Positions 27,486-34,696 of a stretch of 64,000 nucleotides of DNA are shown in pieces. The stretch lies in the NCBI RefSeq assembly GCF_004795895.1, contig NZ_CP039250.1, positions 62,001-126,000 on the forward strand, read 5' to 3'. A model generated the notes under the pieces. The model saw only the letters and a program-made list of their open reading frames with translations. It ran no database searches and was not told the DNA's origin. Source of the stretch: Sphingopyxis sp. PAMC25046 (GTDB lineage Bacteria > Pseudomonadota > Alphaproteobacteria > Sphingomonadales > Sphingomonadaceae). A program made the position numbers and the translations under genes. The first letter of the stretch is position 1; the number at the start of each line of letters is the position of its first letter.

Positions 27486-27516
27486 GGCTTTGGTTCCGCT
27501 TGTTCAGCAGACCAAA

Positions 27517-27532
27517 AGCAATCATCGTGCCA
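27517..27532 (-). promoter_or_regulatory. Sigma-54 promoter of the SLT-flhA-fliA operon
   Basis: Leftward TGGCACGATGATTGCT matches the -24/-12 consensus TGGCACG-N4-TTGCW exactly. It ends 32 bases from the transglycosylase start. Confidence 0.88.
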
Positions 27533-27559
27533 TTTCGCGGAAACGGACGATATTTTGTT

Positions 27560-27575
27560 TATTTTTAGTAGCTTA
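27560..27575 (-). promoter_or_regulatory. A/T-rich motif upstream of sigma-54 promoter (copy 1)
   Basis: Leftward TAAGCTACTAAAAATA, 43 bases upstream of the -24 element. Two closely similar motifs lie 31 and 32 bases upstream of the fliE and flgB sigma-54 promoters in the same orientation; the extra 11-12 bases equal about one helical turn. Binding protein unknown. Confidence 0.5.
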
Positions 27576-27870
27576 AAGCAGCTCCGCGCGGGCGCGTGCC
27601 GCGGATATCATGGCTCTTGTCAATCCTCTGACGCGTCCAGTTCTTCAAGATGTTGACGCGCACCGCGGCGGCTTCGAGCTGGTTCAGCGTCTGCCCGATC
27701 AGCGCGCGCGCGCGATGCTCGCTGCCTGCGGGAATCGCCGCGCCGCGAAACAGGATCACCGCGGTAGCAAGCTCTTCGGTCGCGGCGATGATCGCGCCGG
27801 CATCATGCCCGTCGAGCGCGCCGACGAGCGTGTTGAGCCGCGCCTGAACCTCATCCATCTGCGCCAGCAT
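27565..27870 (-). CDS. flgN: Putative FlgN-like flagellar chaperone
   Basis: 101 aa, mostly helical (VQARLNTLVGALDGHDAGAI, ATEELATAVILFRGAA), with a basic C-terminal tail. ATG 27870 overlaps the flgM stop (TGATG), and position directly after flgM is where flgN, the FlgK/FlgL export chaperone, usually lies. The sequence is too diverged for me to call FlgN without this context; a GTG at 27873 is an alternative start. Confidence 0.6.
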   Translation of the reverse strand: MLAQMDEVQARLNTLVGALDGHDAGAIIAATEELATAVILFRGAAIPAGSEHRARALIGQTLNQLEAAAVRVNILKNWTRQRIDKSHDIRGTRPRGAALSY

Positions 27871-28169
27871 CACTCGGTCCCGCGGCCGTGAAAGTCGAGC
27901 ATCGCGCTCGCGATGATCGCGGGGTGGGCGCTATAGCTGCCATTGGCGATCGCCGTGCGCAGCGATGCGACGCGCGCGACGTCGACCGGTGGCGCCTGAT
28001 CGGCCAGGCTGCCGGCGAGGCGCGTCAGCTTCGCCGCTGGCAGATTTTCCTGCGCCGGCTGCAGCTGCGCGGGCGTGCGCATCGCCGCGACGCTTTCGCT
28101 CGCGACCCGGCGCAACGGGACGGCGCGGCCGACGGCGCCGACTGGTCCGATCTTGCTGTCACCCGACAT
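27870..28169 (-). CDS. flgM: Anti-sigma-28 factor
   Basis: 99 aa from ATG 28169, with GGAGG five bases upstream (this ribosome site overlaps the alternative ATG at 28181). The C-terminal half carries the FlgM pattern DVARVASLRTAIANGSYSAH followed by IASAMLDF. It holds FliA inactive until export through a completed hook. First gene of flgM-flgN, behind a possible sigma-28 promoter. Confidence 0.88.
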   Translation of the reverse strand: MSGDSKIGPVGAVGRAVPLRRVASESVAAMRTPAQLQPAQENLPAAKLTRLAGSLADQAPPVDVARVASLRTAIANGSYSAHPAIIASAMLDFHGRGTE

Positions 28170-28198
28170 AAAAGCCTCCATCCGGCGCCGTCAGAAAA

Positions 28199-28225
28199 GT
28201 GACGACGCGGTTCACGAAGGCTTTA
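28199..28225 (-). promoter_or_regulatory. Weak sigma-28-like promoter before flgM
   Basis: Leftward TAAAGCCT, 11 bases, GTCGTCAC. The -35 part resembles the enterobacterial sigma-28 box (TAAAGTTT) but the -10 half matches GCCGATAA at only four of eight positions. Supported mainly by the spacing and by the known sigma-28 control of flgM elsewhere. Confidence 0.3.
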
Positions 28226-28261
28226 ACGGACGGTGTATGCGGCGATTAAGGGTGCCCGCCC

Positions 28262-28313
28262 GAAAAAATAAAAGAAAGGCCCGGCGCCGTCGGAAAGCCG
28301 ACAGCCCGGGCCT
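28262..28313 (-). terminator. Rho-independent terminator after flgA
   Basis: On the minus strand a GC stem (28313-28306 with 28284-28277, AGGCCCGG/CCGGGCCT, containing an inner GTCGG/CCGAC hairpin) is followed by a T-rich run (28276-28262). It separates flgA from flgM, which therefore needs its own promoter. Confidence 0.85.
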
Positions 28314-28336
28314 GGAGGAGGGTAAGGTAAGAAAGA

Positions 28337-28846
28337 TCAGTCGTGCAGGACGGCGCGCCCCGGCCCGGTGACGGTGGCGCTGAGCTTCGACTTGTTGTCC
28401 TCGCCCTTGAGCGCAATCGTCTCGCCGACGCGGCCGTCCTCGGCGGCGATCGCGCCATAGCTGATCGAATAGCTTTGGGTGTCGATCGTCACGCGGACAT
28501 TGTCGCCGCGGCGGATCACCGGGGTGCTTTGCGCGGGGCGGGCATAGCTTGCCGCCGCGGGTGCGGCGCCGGCGGGGCCCGTCATCGGGACGCGCAGGCG
28601 CCAGCCCAGCGCGTCGCAGCGCACCGCGAGCGTGTGCGCGTCGATCGCGGTGATCGACGCCTGCTCGGGACAGCGCGCGAGCTTGATGCGGCGATCGATC
28701 GGCGTCGCCGTGCGGCCGAGGGCATTGGCGACCGTCGCGGTCAGCGTGTCGATCGTCTGCCAGTCCTCGGTCGCCTGCTGGGCGTCGGCAAAGTTCGGGG
28801 CGGCGATGGCGCAGGCGGCAAGGCCGGCGATAATTTTGCGGGACAA
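28337..28846 (-). CDS. flgA: Flagellar P-ring assembly chaperone
   Basis: 169 aa from TTG 28846, chosen because AGGAG lies seven bases upstream and a signal peptide follows at once (cleavage near residue 22, FADA). The C-terminal SAF-like region (STPVIRRGDNVRVTI, ALKGEDNKSKLSATVTG) is the conserved FlgA part. It helps FlgI polymerise into the P ring in the periplasm. Single-gene unit: sigma-54 promoter upstream, terminator downstream, divergent from the flgB operon. Confidence 0.9.
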   Translation of the reverse strand: MSRKIIAGLAACAIAAPNFADAQQATEDWQTIDTLTATVANALGRTATPIDRRIKLARCPEQASITAIDAHTLAVRCDALGWRLRVPMTGPAGAAPAAASYARPAQSTPVIRRGDNVRVTIDTQSYSISYGAIAAEDGRVGETIALKGEDNKSKLSATVTGPGRAVLHD

Positions 28847-28901
28847 GGTCGATCTCCTTCGGTCCGGTCGTTTGCCCGATGATTTGGGTCTCCCGATATT
28901 T

Positions 28902-28917
28902 TGCAGGAAGCGTGCCA
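28902..28917 (-). promoter_or_regulatory. Sigma-54 promoter of flgA
   Basis: Leftward TGGCACGCTTCCTGCA: the -24 element is perfect and the -12 element has CTGC for TTGC. It lies 55 bases upstream of the flgA TTG, back-to-back with the flgB promoter 121 bases away. Confidence 0.8.
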
Positions 28918-29006
28918 GTCGTGGTTTGACGCGCGGTTTTGCGCGAGGGCGGCCGGCATCGTCGGTTTTTTGACGAGGGCAAAAGGGTCTTGCTGTGCCG
29001 ACAAAA

Positions 29007-29022
29007 TAAACCACTGAAATAT
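29007..29022 (+). promoter_or_regulatory. A/T-rich motif upstream of sigma-54 promoter (copy 2)
   Basis: TAAACCACTGAAATAT, 32 bases upstream of the flgB -24 element and about 90 bases upstream of the divergent flgA promoter, so it could serve both. Matches the copies at 53979-53995 and 27560-27575 (consensus TAARCYACTRAAAWAT). A TTGATAAAT directly downstream also resembles an IHF half-site. Confidence 0.55.
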
Positions 29023-29038
29023 GTTGATAAATAGCTTT

Positions 29039-29054
29039 TGGCACGACCGTTGCA
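29039..29054 (+). promoter_or_regulatory. Sigma-54 promoter of the flgB-flgL operon
   Basis: TGGCACGACCGTTGCA, an exact match to the -24/-12 consensus, 92 bases upstream of flgB. Confidence 0.9.
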
Positions 29055-29146
29055 TCCTGCCTTGGTGTGTTTCCGCGCGTCCGTGCCAGCTGGCCGGACC
29101 CGGCAAGCGAAGGCCCGCCGTCGATGGCGGCAAATGAAGGAACGGG

Positions 29147-29488
29147 ATGATGGCATCCGAGAAGCTCTTTGGCCTGCATGCGACGGCGCTCCAGCTACGC
29201 AGCCAGCGCATGATGATGCTCGCGTCGAACATCGCGAACGCTGCGACGCCGAACTACAAGGCACGCGACATCGACTTCGCCAAGGCGCTCGACCTTGCAC
29301 GGCAGGGCGCGTCGACCGACGGCGCGATTTCGTACCGCGTCCCCGTCCAGGCGTCGCTCGACGGAAACACCGTCGAGATGGCGACCGAGCAGACCGCCTA
29401 TGCCGAAAACGCGCTCGCCTACCGGTCGAGCCTCGCCTTCCTCAGCGGCCGCATCAACACGCTGTCGCGTGCGCTGAAGGGCGAATGA
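29147..29488 (+). CDS. flgB: Flagellar proximal rod protein
   Basis: 113 aa; the rod-protein signature LASNIANAATPNYKARDIDF (~25-44) is present, with helical termini typical of axial proteins. AAGGAACGGG precedes ATG 29147. First gene of the rod-hook operon driven by the sigma-54 promoter at 29039. Exported by the flagellar system without a signal peptide. Slightly short for the family (about 110-135). Confidence 0.95.
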   Translation: MMASEKLFGLHATALQLRSQRMMMLASNIANAATPNYKARDIDFAKALDLARQGASTDGAISYRVPVQASLDGNTVEMATEQTAYAENALAYRSSLAFLSGRINTLSRALKGE

Positions 29489-29490
29489 CG

Positions 29491-29895
29491 ATGAACGGCA
29501 ATTTCTCCGTCTTCGACATCAGCGGCCGCGCCATGTCGGCACAGCTCGTCCGGTTGAACACGACGGCATCGAATCTCGCCAACGCGGGGACGGTCGCGGG
29601 CAGCGAAGCGGGCGCGTTTCGCTCGCTCAAGCCCGTGTTCCGCACCGTTATGGACGACCACGGCCGCGCGACGGTCCAGATCGATCAGGTCACGACCTCG
29701 AAAATGGCGCCGTCGAAGCGCCACGATCCGTCGAACCCGCTCGCCGACGCCGACGGCAATGTCTGGGAAGCCGCGGTCGATAGCGCCGCCGAGCTGGTCG
29801 AGATGGTCGAGACCGCGCGCCAATATCAGAACAATGTCCAGGTCCTCGAAACCGCGAAGGGCCTGATCAACGAAACTCTCAGGATGGGACAGTAA
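29491..29895 (+). CDS. flgC: Flagellar proximal rod protein
   Basis: 134 aa from ATG 29491 (ribosome site GAAGGG nine bases upstream; an ATG at 29485 adds two residues and overlaps the flgB stop). N-terminal LNTTASNLANAGTVAGSEAG and C-terminal ETARQYQNNVQVLETAKGLI are the FlgC hallmarks. Assembles next to FlgB in the proximal rod. Confidence 0.95.
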   Translation: MNGNFSVFDISGRAMSAQLVRLNTTASNLANAGTVAGSEAGAFRSLKPVFRTVMDDHGRATVQIDQVTTSKMAPSKRHDPSNPLADADGNVWEAAVDSAAELVEMVETARQYQNNVQVLETAKGLINETLRMGQ

Positions 29896-29896
29896 G

Positions 29897-30199
29897 ATGG
29901 GCGTCAACAGCATCACCAACAACAACCCCGTGATCCACCCCAAGGGCACGAGCCAGCAGATGGATCAGAGCGATTTTCTCCGCCTGATGACCGCGCAGCT
30001 GTCGCAGCAGGATCCGTTCAACCCGGTCGATAACCAGCAGATGGTCGCTCAGATGGCGCAATTCTCGAGCCTCGCCGGGATCAGCGAGACCAACAATGTG
30101 CTCGCTCAGATTTCGGAACAGCTGACCGCGCAGACGCAGCTGCTCAAAGACATCAAGGCCGCCACTCCGGCGCCCGCCCCCACAACGCAGGAAGGATAA
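29897..30199 (+). CDS. flgD: Hook-cap scaffold protein, short form
   Basis: 100 aa with the conserved FlgD N-terminal half: MDQSDFLRLMTAQLSQQDPF (~22-41) and DNQQMVAQMAQFSSLAGI. The C-terminal tudor/Fn3 cap domains of typical 220-aa FlgD are missing; after residue ~90 there is only a short Pro/Thr tail and a normal stop, and flgE follows after four bases, so this is not an assembly break. Hook-cap function is inferred from the conserved half and position. Confidence 0.9.
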   Translation: MGVNSITNNNPVIHPKGTSQQMDQSDFLRLMTAQLSQQDPFNPVDNQQMVAQMAQFSSLAGISETNNVLAQISEQLTAQTQLLKDIKAATPAPAPTTQEG

Positions 30200-30203
30200 G
30201 TCC

Positions 30204-31031
30204 ATGTCATTCTTTACCTCACTTTCGGGCCTCAAGGCTTCGCAGACCGACATGTCGGTCATCTCGAACAATATCGCCAACGCCGGCTCGGTCGGCTTCA
30301 AGCGCAGCAAGGCGCAGTTCGGCGACATCTTCGCTTCGTCGCCGACGCAGTCGACGAAGACGATCGCGGGTCAGGGCACGCGCCTCAACGGCATCACCCA
30401 GCAGTTTACGCAGGGATCGTACGAGGCGAGCGAAAAGACGCTCGACATGGCGATCGTCGGCGAAGGCATGTTTATCGTGAAGGGCAATCCCCCCACCGAG
30501 GCGATCACCTATACGCGCAACGGCTCGTTCGAACCGACGCCCGACGGCTATGTCATCGACACGACGGGCGCGAAGCTGCAGTTGCTGCCCGTCGATGCCA
30601 ACGGCAATGTGACGAACAACACGCTTGCCGGCGCCTTCGACATGCAGCTGCCCACGGGCGCGCCGTCGGATCCCACCGCGTCGCTGGTCAATGTGTCGAT
30701 CGGCCTCGACGGCCTCGTCACCGCGACCTTCGCGAACGGTGAAGACCAGATGCTCGGCAAGGTTGCGATGGCGACCTTCCCGACGATGTCGGGCCTGCGT
30801 CCGACGGGCGATGCGCATTGGCAGTCGACGGGCGAAAGCGGCCCGCCGACGATCGACGGCCCGACCAGCGGCTCGATGGGCGCGGTCCGTTCGGGCGCGC
30901 TCGAACGCTCGAACGTCGATATCACCGAGGAGCTGGTGATGCTGATGTCGGCGCAGCGCAATTTTCAGGCGAATGCCAAGGCGATCGAGGGCGCGTCGCA
31001 GCTGACCCAGACGATCATCGGCATGCGCTGA
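30204..31031 (+). CDS. flgE: Flagellar hook protein, short form
   Basis: 275 aa: N-terminal SGLKASQTDMSVISNNIANA and C-terminal NVDITEELVMLMSAQRNFQA are the FlgE signatures. The variable middle region is short (typical FlgE is 400 aa or more), so the hook subunit probably lacks an outer D2-type domain. Four bases after flgD. FliK, whose length control acts on this hook, is encoded at 47333-48502. Confidence 0.94.
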   Translation: MSFFTSLSGLKASQTDMSVISNNIANAGSVGFKRSKAQFGDIFASSPTQSTKTIAGQGTRLNGITQQFTQGSYEASEKTLDMAIVGEGMFIVKGNPPTEAITYTRNGSFEPTPDGYVIDTTGAKLQLLPVDANGNVTNNTLAGAFDMQLPTGAPSDPTASLVNVSIGLDGLVTATFANGEDQMLGKVAMATFPTMSGLRPTGDAHWQSTGESGPPTIDGPTSGSMGAVRSGALERSNVDITEELVMLMSAQRNFQANAKAIEGASQLTQTIIGMR

Positions 31032-31066
31032 CGCCGCGCTGACCGCCGCCTGCCGGGAGTATTCAG

Positions 31067-31810
31067 ATGGACCGCCTCATCTATACCAGCCTCACCGCGA
31101 TGCGGGGCAGCATGTCCCGGCAGACGGCGATCGCCAACAATCTGGCGAACGCCCAGACGCCGGGCTTCCGCGCCGACATCGCCAATGCGCAGTCGCTGTG
31201 GCTCGACGGCAGCGGGCTCGATGCGCGCGCGATGGCGTCCGAGGAAGTGCTCGGCGCCGACATGCGCGCGGGCACCGTCACCCAGACGGGCCGCGACCTC
31301 GACATCGCGATGCAGGGTGACGCCTTGCTGGTGGTGCAGGCGAAGGACGGCGAAGAAGCCTATACGCGGCGCGGCGACCTGCAGGTCTCGCCCAGCGGGC
31401 TGCTCACCACCGGCGACGGCAACCCAGTGCAAGGGACGCAGGGACCGGTGACGATCCCGCCCGCCGACGCGATCAACATCGACCAGGAAGGCCGTGTGTG
31501 GGTCGTGCCGCAAGGCGGCGATCCCGAAAATCCGCAGGAAGTCGACCGGCTGCGGCTCGCGGGTCCCGCGGGGTCGGAAATCGTCAAAGGCCTCGACGGC
31601 CTGTTCCGCGTGAAGGGCGGTGGCATATTGCCCGACGACCCCGAAGCGCGGCTCCTCACCCGCTCGATCGAAGGATCGAACGTCACCGCCACCAGCGCGC
31701 TCGTCGAGATGATCGAGGCGAGCCGCAGCTGGGACACCCAATTGAAGATGATCGGCGACGTGCGCGACATGGACAGCGCGACCGCCAATCTGATGCAACT
31801 CCCCCGTTAA
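31067..31810 (+). CDS. flgF: Flagellar basal-body rod protein
   Basis: 247-aa axial protein with RQTAIANNLANAQTPGFRAD (~20-39) at the N-terminus and NVTATSALVEMIEASRSW near the C-terminus, typical of FlgF in the distal/proximal rod junction. GGGAG lies upstream of ATG 31067. Located between flgE and flgG as usual. Confidence 0.94.
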   Translation: MDRLIYTSLTAMRGSMSRQTAIANNLANAQTPGFRADIANAQSLWLDGSGLDARAMASEEVLGADMRAGTVTQTGRDLDIAMQGDALLVVQAKDGEEAYTRRGDLQVSPSGLLTTGDGNPVQGTQGPVTIPPADAINIDQEGRVWVVPQGGDPENPQEVDRLRLAGPAGSEIVKGLDGLFRVKGGGILPDDPEARLLTRSIEGSNVTATSALVEMIEASRSWDTQLKMIGDVRDMDSATANLMQLPR

Positions 31811-31822
31811 GGAGAATTTGAA

Positions 31823-32608
31823 ATGAGTATCGGTGCCTTGCACGTCGCGCGGACCGGTCTGGATGCCCAGGGCTTCCGGATGCAGGTGATCGCCAACAAC
31901 CTGGCCAACGTCAACACCACGGGTTTCAAGCGCGACCGCGCGAGCTTCGAGACGTTGAGCTATCAGTTGATGACACAGGCCGGCGCGCCGTCGACCGCAG
32001 AAAACCGCTATGCGACGGGGCTCAACCTCGGCACCGGGGTCGCACTCAACGGCACCGCACGCATCGATACGCAGGGATCGTTCCAGACGACGGGCAACGG
32101 ACTCGACGTCGCGATCGACGGCGCCGGCTATTTTCAGGTCGAAATGCCCGACGGGCGCATCGGCTATACCCGCGCGGGCAATTTCGGCCGCGCCCCCGAC
32201 GGCACGATCGTGACCTCCGACGGCAAGCCGCTGACCCCCGCGATCCAGCTTCCCGAGGATGCCAGCAATGTGACGATCGGTCTCGACGGCACCGTTTCGG
32301 CGACCGCCGCCGACGGTACCGCGCTCGAGCTCGGCCGGATCGAGATCGCGCGCTTCGCCAACCCGGCGGGGCTGCAGGCGATCGGCGGCAACATGCTCGT
32401 CGAGACGCAGGCCTCGGGCGCGCCGCTCGTCGGCGGCGCCGGTGAGGAAGGGCGCGGATCCTTGCGCGGCGGGATGCTCGAGGGATCGAACGTCAATGTC
32501 GTCGAGGAACTCGTCGACATGATCGAGACGCAGCGCGCCTATGAGGTCAATTCGAAGATGATCTCCGCGACCGACGAGATGATGAAAAATGCGTCGCAGA
32601 CTCTCTAA
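31823..32608 (+). CDS. flgG: Flagellar distal rod protein
   Basis: 261 aa of normal length; N-terminal MQVIANNLANVNTTGFKRDR and C-terminal NVVEELVDMIETQRAYEVNS are diagnostic of FlgG. AAGGAG precedes the ATG. The last 20 bases overlap flgH. Confidence 0.97.
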   Translation: MSIGALHVARTGLDAQGFRMQVIANNLANVNTTGFKRDRASFETLSYQLMTQAGAPSTAENRYATGLNLGTGVALNGTARIDTQGSFQTTGNGLDVAIDGAGYFQVEMPDGRIGYTRAGNFGRAPDGTIVTSDGKPLTPAIQLPEDASNVTIGLDGTVSATAADGTALELGRIEIARFANPAGLQAIGGNMLVETQASGAPLVGGAGEEGRGSLRGGMLEGSNVNVVEELVDMIETQRAYEVNSKMISATDEMMKNASQTL

Positions 32609-33248
32609 ACTGGCGATGCTGGCTATCGCGCTTGCGCCTGTCATGGCGCACGCGAAGGACAAGCTGCCGCCCGAAGCCTTTTCGGCGTCGATGCCGCTGC
32701 CGCCTCCTCCGCCGCCGGCGAACGGCTCGATCTTTCAGGGCGCCTATGTGCCGCTGACGTCGGGCGGGCGTGCGGGCGCGGTCGGCGATATCATCACGAT
32801 CCAGCTCGTCGAGCGCACCGCCGCGACGAAAAGCAATGCCGCGGGCACGCAGCGCGACGGCGATATCGGCCTCACGCCGCCGACCACCGGCCCGCTGTCG
32901 CTGTTCAACCCCAGCGATATCGCGATGGGCGGCGGCCAGCAGTTCAAGGGCAAGGGCGAAGCGTCGCAGTCGAACGCGCTGTCGGGCGAGGTCAGCGTGA
33001 CCGTCGCCGCCGTCTATCCCAACGGCACGATGCTGGTGAAGGGCGAGAAATTCCTGACCCTCAACCGCGGGGACGAGCGCGTCCAGATCTCGGGCATCGT
33101 GCGCGCGATCGACATCAGCCCCGACAACCGCATCCTGTCGACGCGCGTCGCCAACGCGCACATCCGCTACGTCGGCAAGGGCGAGATCGCCCGCGCAAGC
33201 CGGCAAGGCTGGCTGCAGCGCTTCTTCTCGATCATCAGCCCCTTCTAA
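32589..33248 (+). CDS. flgH: Flagellar L-ring protein, without lipobox cysteine
   Basis: 219 aa. Conserved FlgH segments are present (GSIFQGAYVPLTSG, GDIITIQLVERTAATKSN, NPNGTMLVKGEKF-like NGTMLVKGEKFLTLN, RPIDISPDN-like AIDISPDNRILS). The N-terminus is a Sec signal peptide ending AHA (20-22) rather than a lipoprotein signal, and the whole protein has no cysteine. An in-frame TGA two codons upstream of ATG 32589 excludes a longer start. FlgH is normally a lipoprotein anchored in the outer membrane, so L-ring anchoring must differ here. Confidence 0.93.
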   Translation: MRRRLSKLAMLAIALAPVMAHAKDKLPPEAFSASMPLPPPPPPANGSIFQGAYVPLTSGGRAGAVGDIITIQLVERTAATKSNAAGTQRDGDIGLTPPTTGPLSLFNPSDIAMGGGQQFKGKGEASQSNALSGEVSVTVAAVYPNGTMLVKGEKFLTLNRGDERVQISGIVRAIDISPDNRILSTRVANAHIRYVGKGEIARASRQGWLQRFFSIISPF

Positions 33249-33260
33249 GAGGAATTTGAA

Positions 33261-34370
33261 GTGACCCAGCGTCCGACCCTGTTCACCCTTTTTGCGCTGC
33301 TGCTCGCGAGCTTCGCCTTCGTGGCTCCCGCGCACGCCGAGCGCATCAAGGACATGGGCCAGTTCCAAGGGCTGCGCGCGAACCAGCTGACGGGCTACGG
33401 GCTGGTCGTGGGCCTCGCGGGCACCGGCGACGACAGCCTCGATTATTCGACGCTGGGCATGCGGGGTGCGGTATCGCGTTTCGGCCTGACGCTGCCGCCC
33501 GGAGTGAACCCGGCGCTCAAGAACGCCGCGGCAGTGATGATCACCGCCGAACTGCCGCCCTTCGCCAAGCCCGGCCAGCGTCTTGACGTCACCGTGTCGG
33601 CAATCGGCAAGGCGAAATCCTTGCGCGGCGGCACGCTCGTGCTCGCGCCGCTCTATGGCGCCGATGGACAGATCTACGCGATGGTGCAAGGCAATCTGGT
33701 GATCGGCGGGCTCGGCGTCGACGCCGCCGACGGGTCGAAACTGACGGTCAATGTGCCGTCGAGCGGGCGCATCGCGGGCGGTGCGACGGTCGAACGCGCG
33801 GTCGAAACCGGCTTTGCGACAGCGAGCTATCTGACCTTCAACCTCCACCAGTTCGACGCGACCAATGCCAAACGCGTCACCGATGCGATCAACGCCGCGA
33901 TCCCCGGCACCGCATCGATGATCGACGGGGCGAGCATCGCGATCCGCACCAGCGGAAACGGCGACGAGCGGATGCGGCTGATGTCGCAGATCGAGAATCT
34001 CGGCGTGACGCGCGCCGAACCGCCGGCGAAGGTGATCGTCAACGCGCGCACCGGAACGGTGGTGATCAACGGCGCGGTCCGCGTCGGCACCGCGGCGGTC
34101 AGCCACGGCAAGCTCACCGTGTCGATCAAGGAAGCGCCGATGGTCGTCCAGCCCGCGCCGTTCAGCCGCGGCCAGACCGCGATTGAACCGTCGAGCGAGA
34201 TCGAAGTCACCGAAGATTATCGCCCGGCCTTCCTGATGAACCCCAATGCCTCGCTCTCCGATCTGGTCGATTCGATCAACCGGCTGGGCGTTCCCCCCGG
34301 TGACCTTGTCGCCATCCTCGAGGCGCTGAGCCAGGCCGGCGCGCTCACTGCGGAACTGGTGATCATATGA
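33261..34370 (+). CDS. flgI: Flagellar P-ring protein
   Basis: 369 aa of usual length with a signal peptide (cleavage after AHA, 26). Motifs: RIKDMGQFQGLRANQLTGYG, VGLAGTGDDS, and the C-terminal NRLGVPPGDLVAILEALSQA. Forms the ring around the rod at the peptidoglycan layer with help from FlgA. AAGAGG lies upstream of GTG 33261; end overlaps flgJ by four bases. Confidence 0.97.
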   Translation: MTQRPTLFTLFALLLASFAFVAPAHAERIKDMGQFQGLRANQLTGYGLVVGLAGTGDDSLDYSTLGMRGAVSRFGLTLPPGVNPALKNAAAVMITAELPPFAKPGQRLDVTVSAIGKAKSLRGGTLVLAPLYGADGQIYAMVQGNLVIGGLGVDAADGSKLTVNVPSSGRIAGGATVERAVETGFATASYLTFNLHQFDATNAKRVTDAINAAIPGTASMIDGASIAIRTSGNGDERMRLMSQIENLGVTRAEPPAKVIVNARTGTVVINGAVRVGTAAVSHGKLTVSIKEAPMVVQPAPFSRGQTAIEPSSEIEVTEDYRPAFLMNPNASLSDLVDSINRLGVPPGDLVAILEALSQAGALTAELVII

Positions 34371-34696
34371 CGAGCCCCGTTTCTTCCGTTTCGGCGACGC
34401 CGACAGCGACCCCGACTCCGGCGGCGGGGGGCGGCGGCGACGGCGGGCTGCGCAAGGCGGCCGAGGCGTTCGAAGCCGTGATCCTGCGCCAGCTGATGGC
34501 GTCGATGCGGCAGGCGAAGCTTGCCGACGACATCTTCGGGTCGAGCGCGACCGACAATTTCCGCGAGATGGCCGACGCGCGCACCGCCGACAGCCTCGCC
34601 GCGATGCGCCAGTTCGGCATCGCCGACATGGTCGAGCGGCAGTTCCGCGGCCAGCTCGGCGCGCTTGCCGCTCGTTCCGGGGGAGGCGTACAATGA
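34367..34696 (+). CDS. flgJ: Rod-binding protein, FlgJ N-terminal type
   Basis: 109 aa, containing only the rod-capping half of classical FlgJ: AAEAFEAVILRQLMASMRQA (~30-49), DNFREMADARTADSLAAM. The C-terminal glucosaminidase domain of enterobacterial FlgJ is missing; the separate lytic transglycosylase at 26658-27485 is the likely replacement. Overlaps flgI and flgK by four bases on each side. Confidence 0.92.
   Translation: MTSPVSSVSATPTATPTPAAGGGGDGGLRKAAEAFEAVILRQLMASMRQAKLADDIFGSSATDNFREMADARTADSLAAMRQFGIADMVERQFRGQLGALAARSGGGVQ

Noticed and set aside
28212..29300. 362-aa leftward frame across flgA and the flgA-flgB promoters
   Set aside because: It crosses two strong sigma-54 promoters and the flgA terminator and has no domain; the flgA frame is the real gene.
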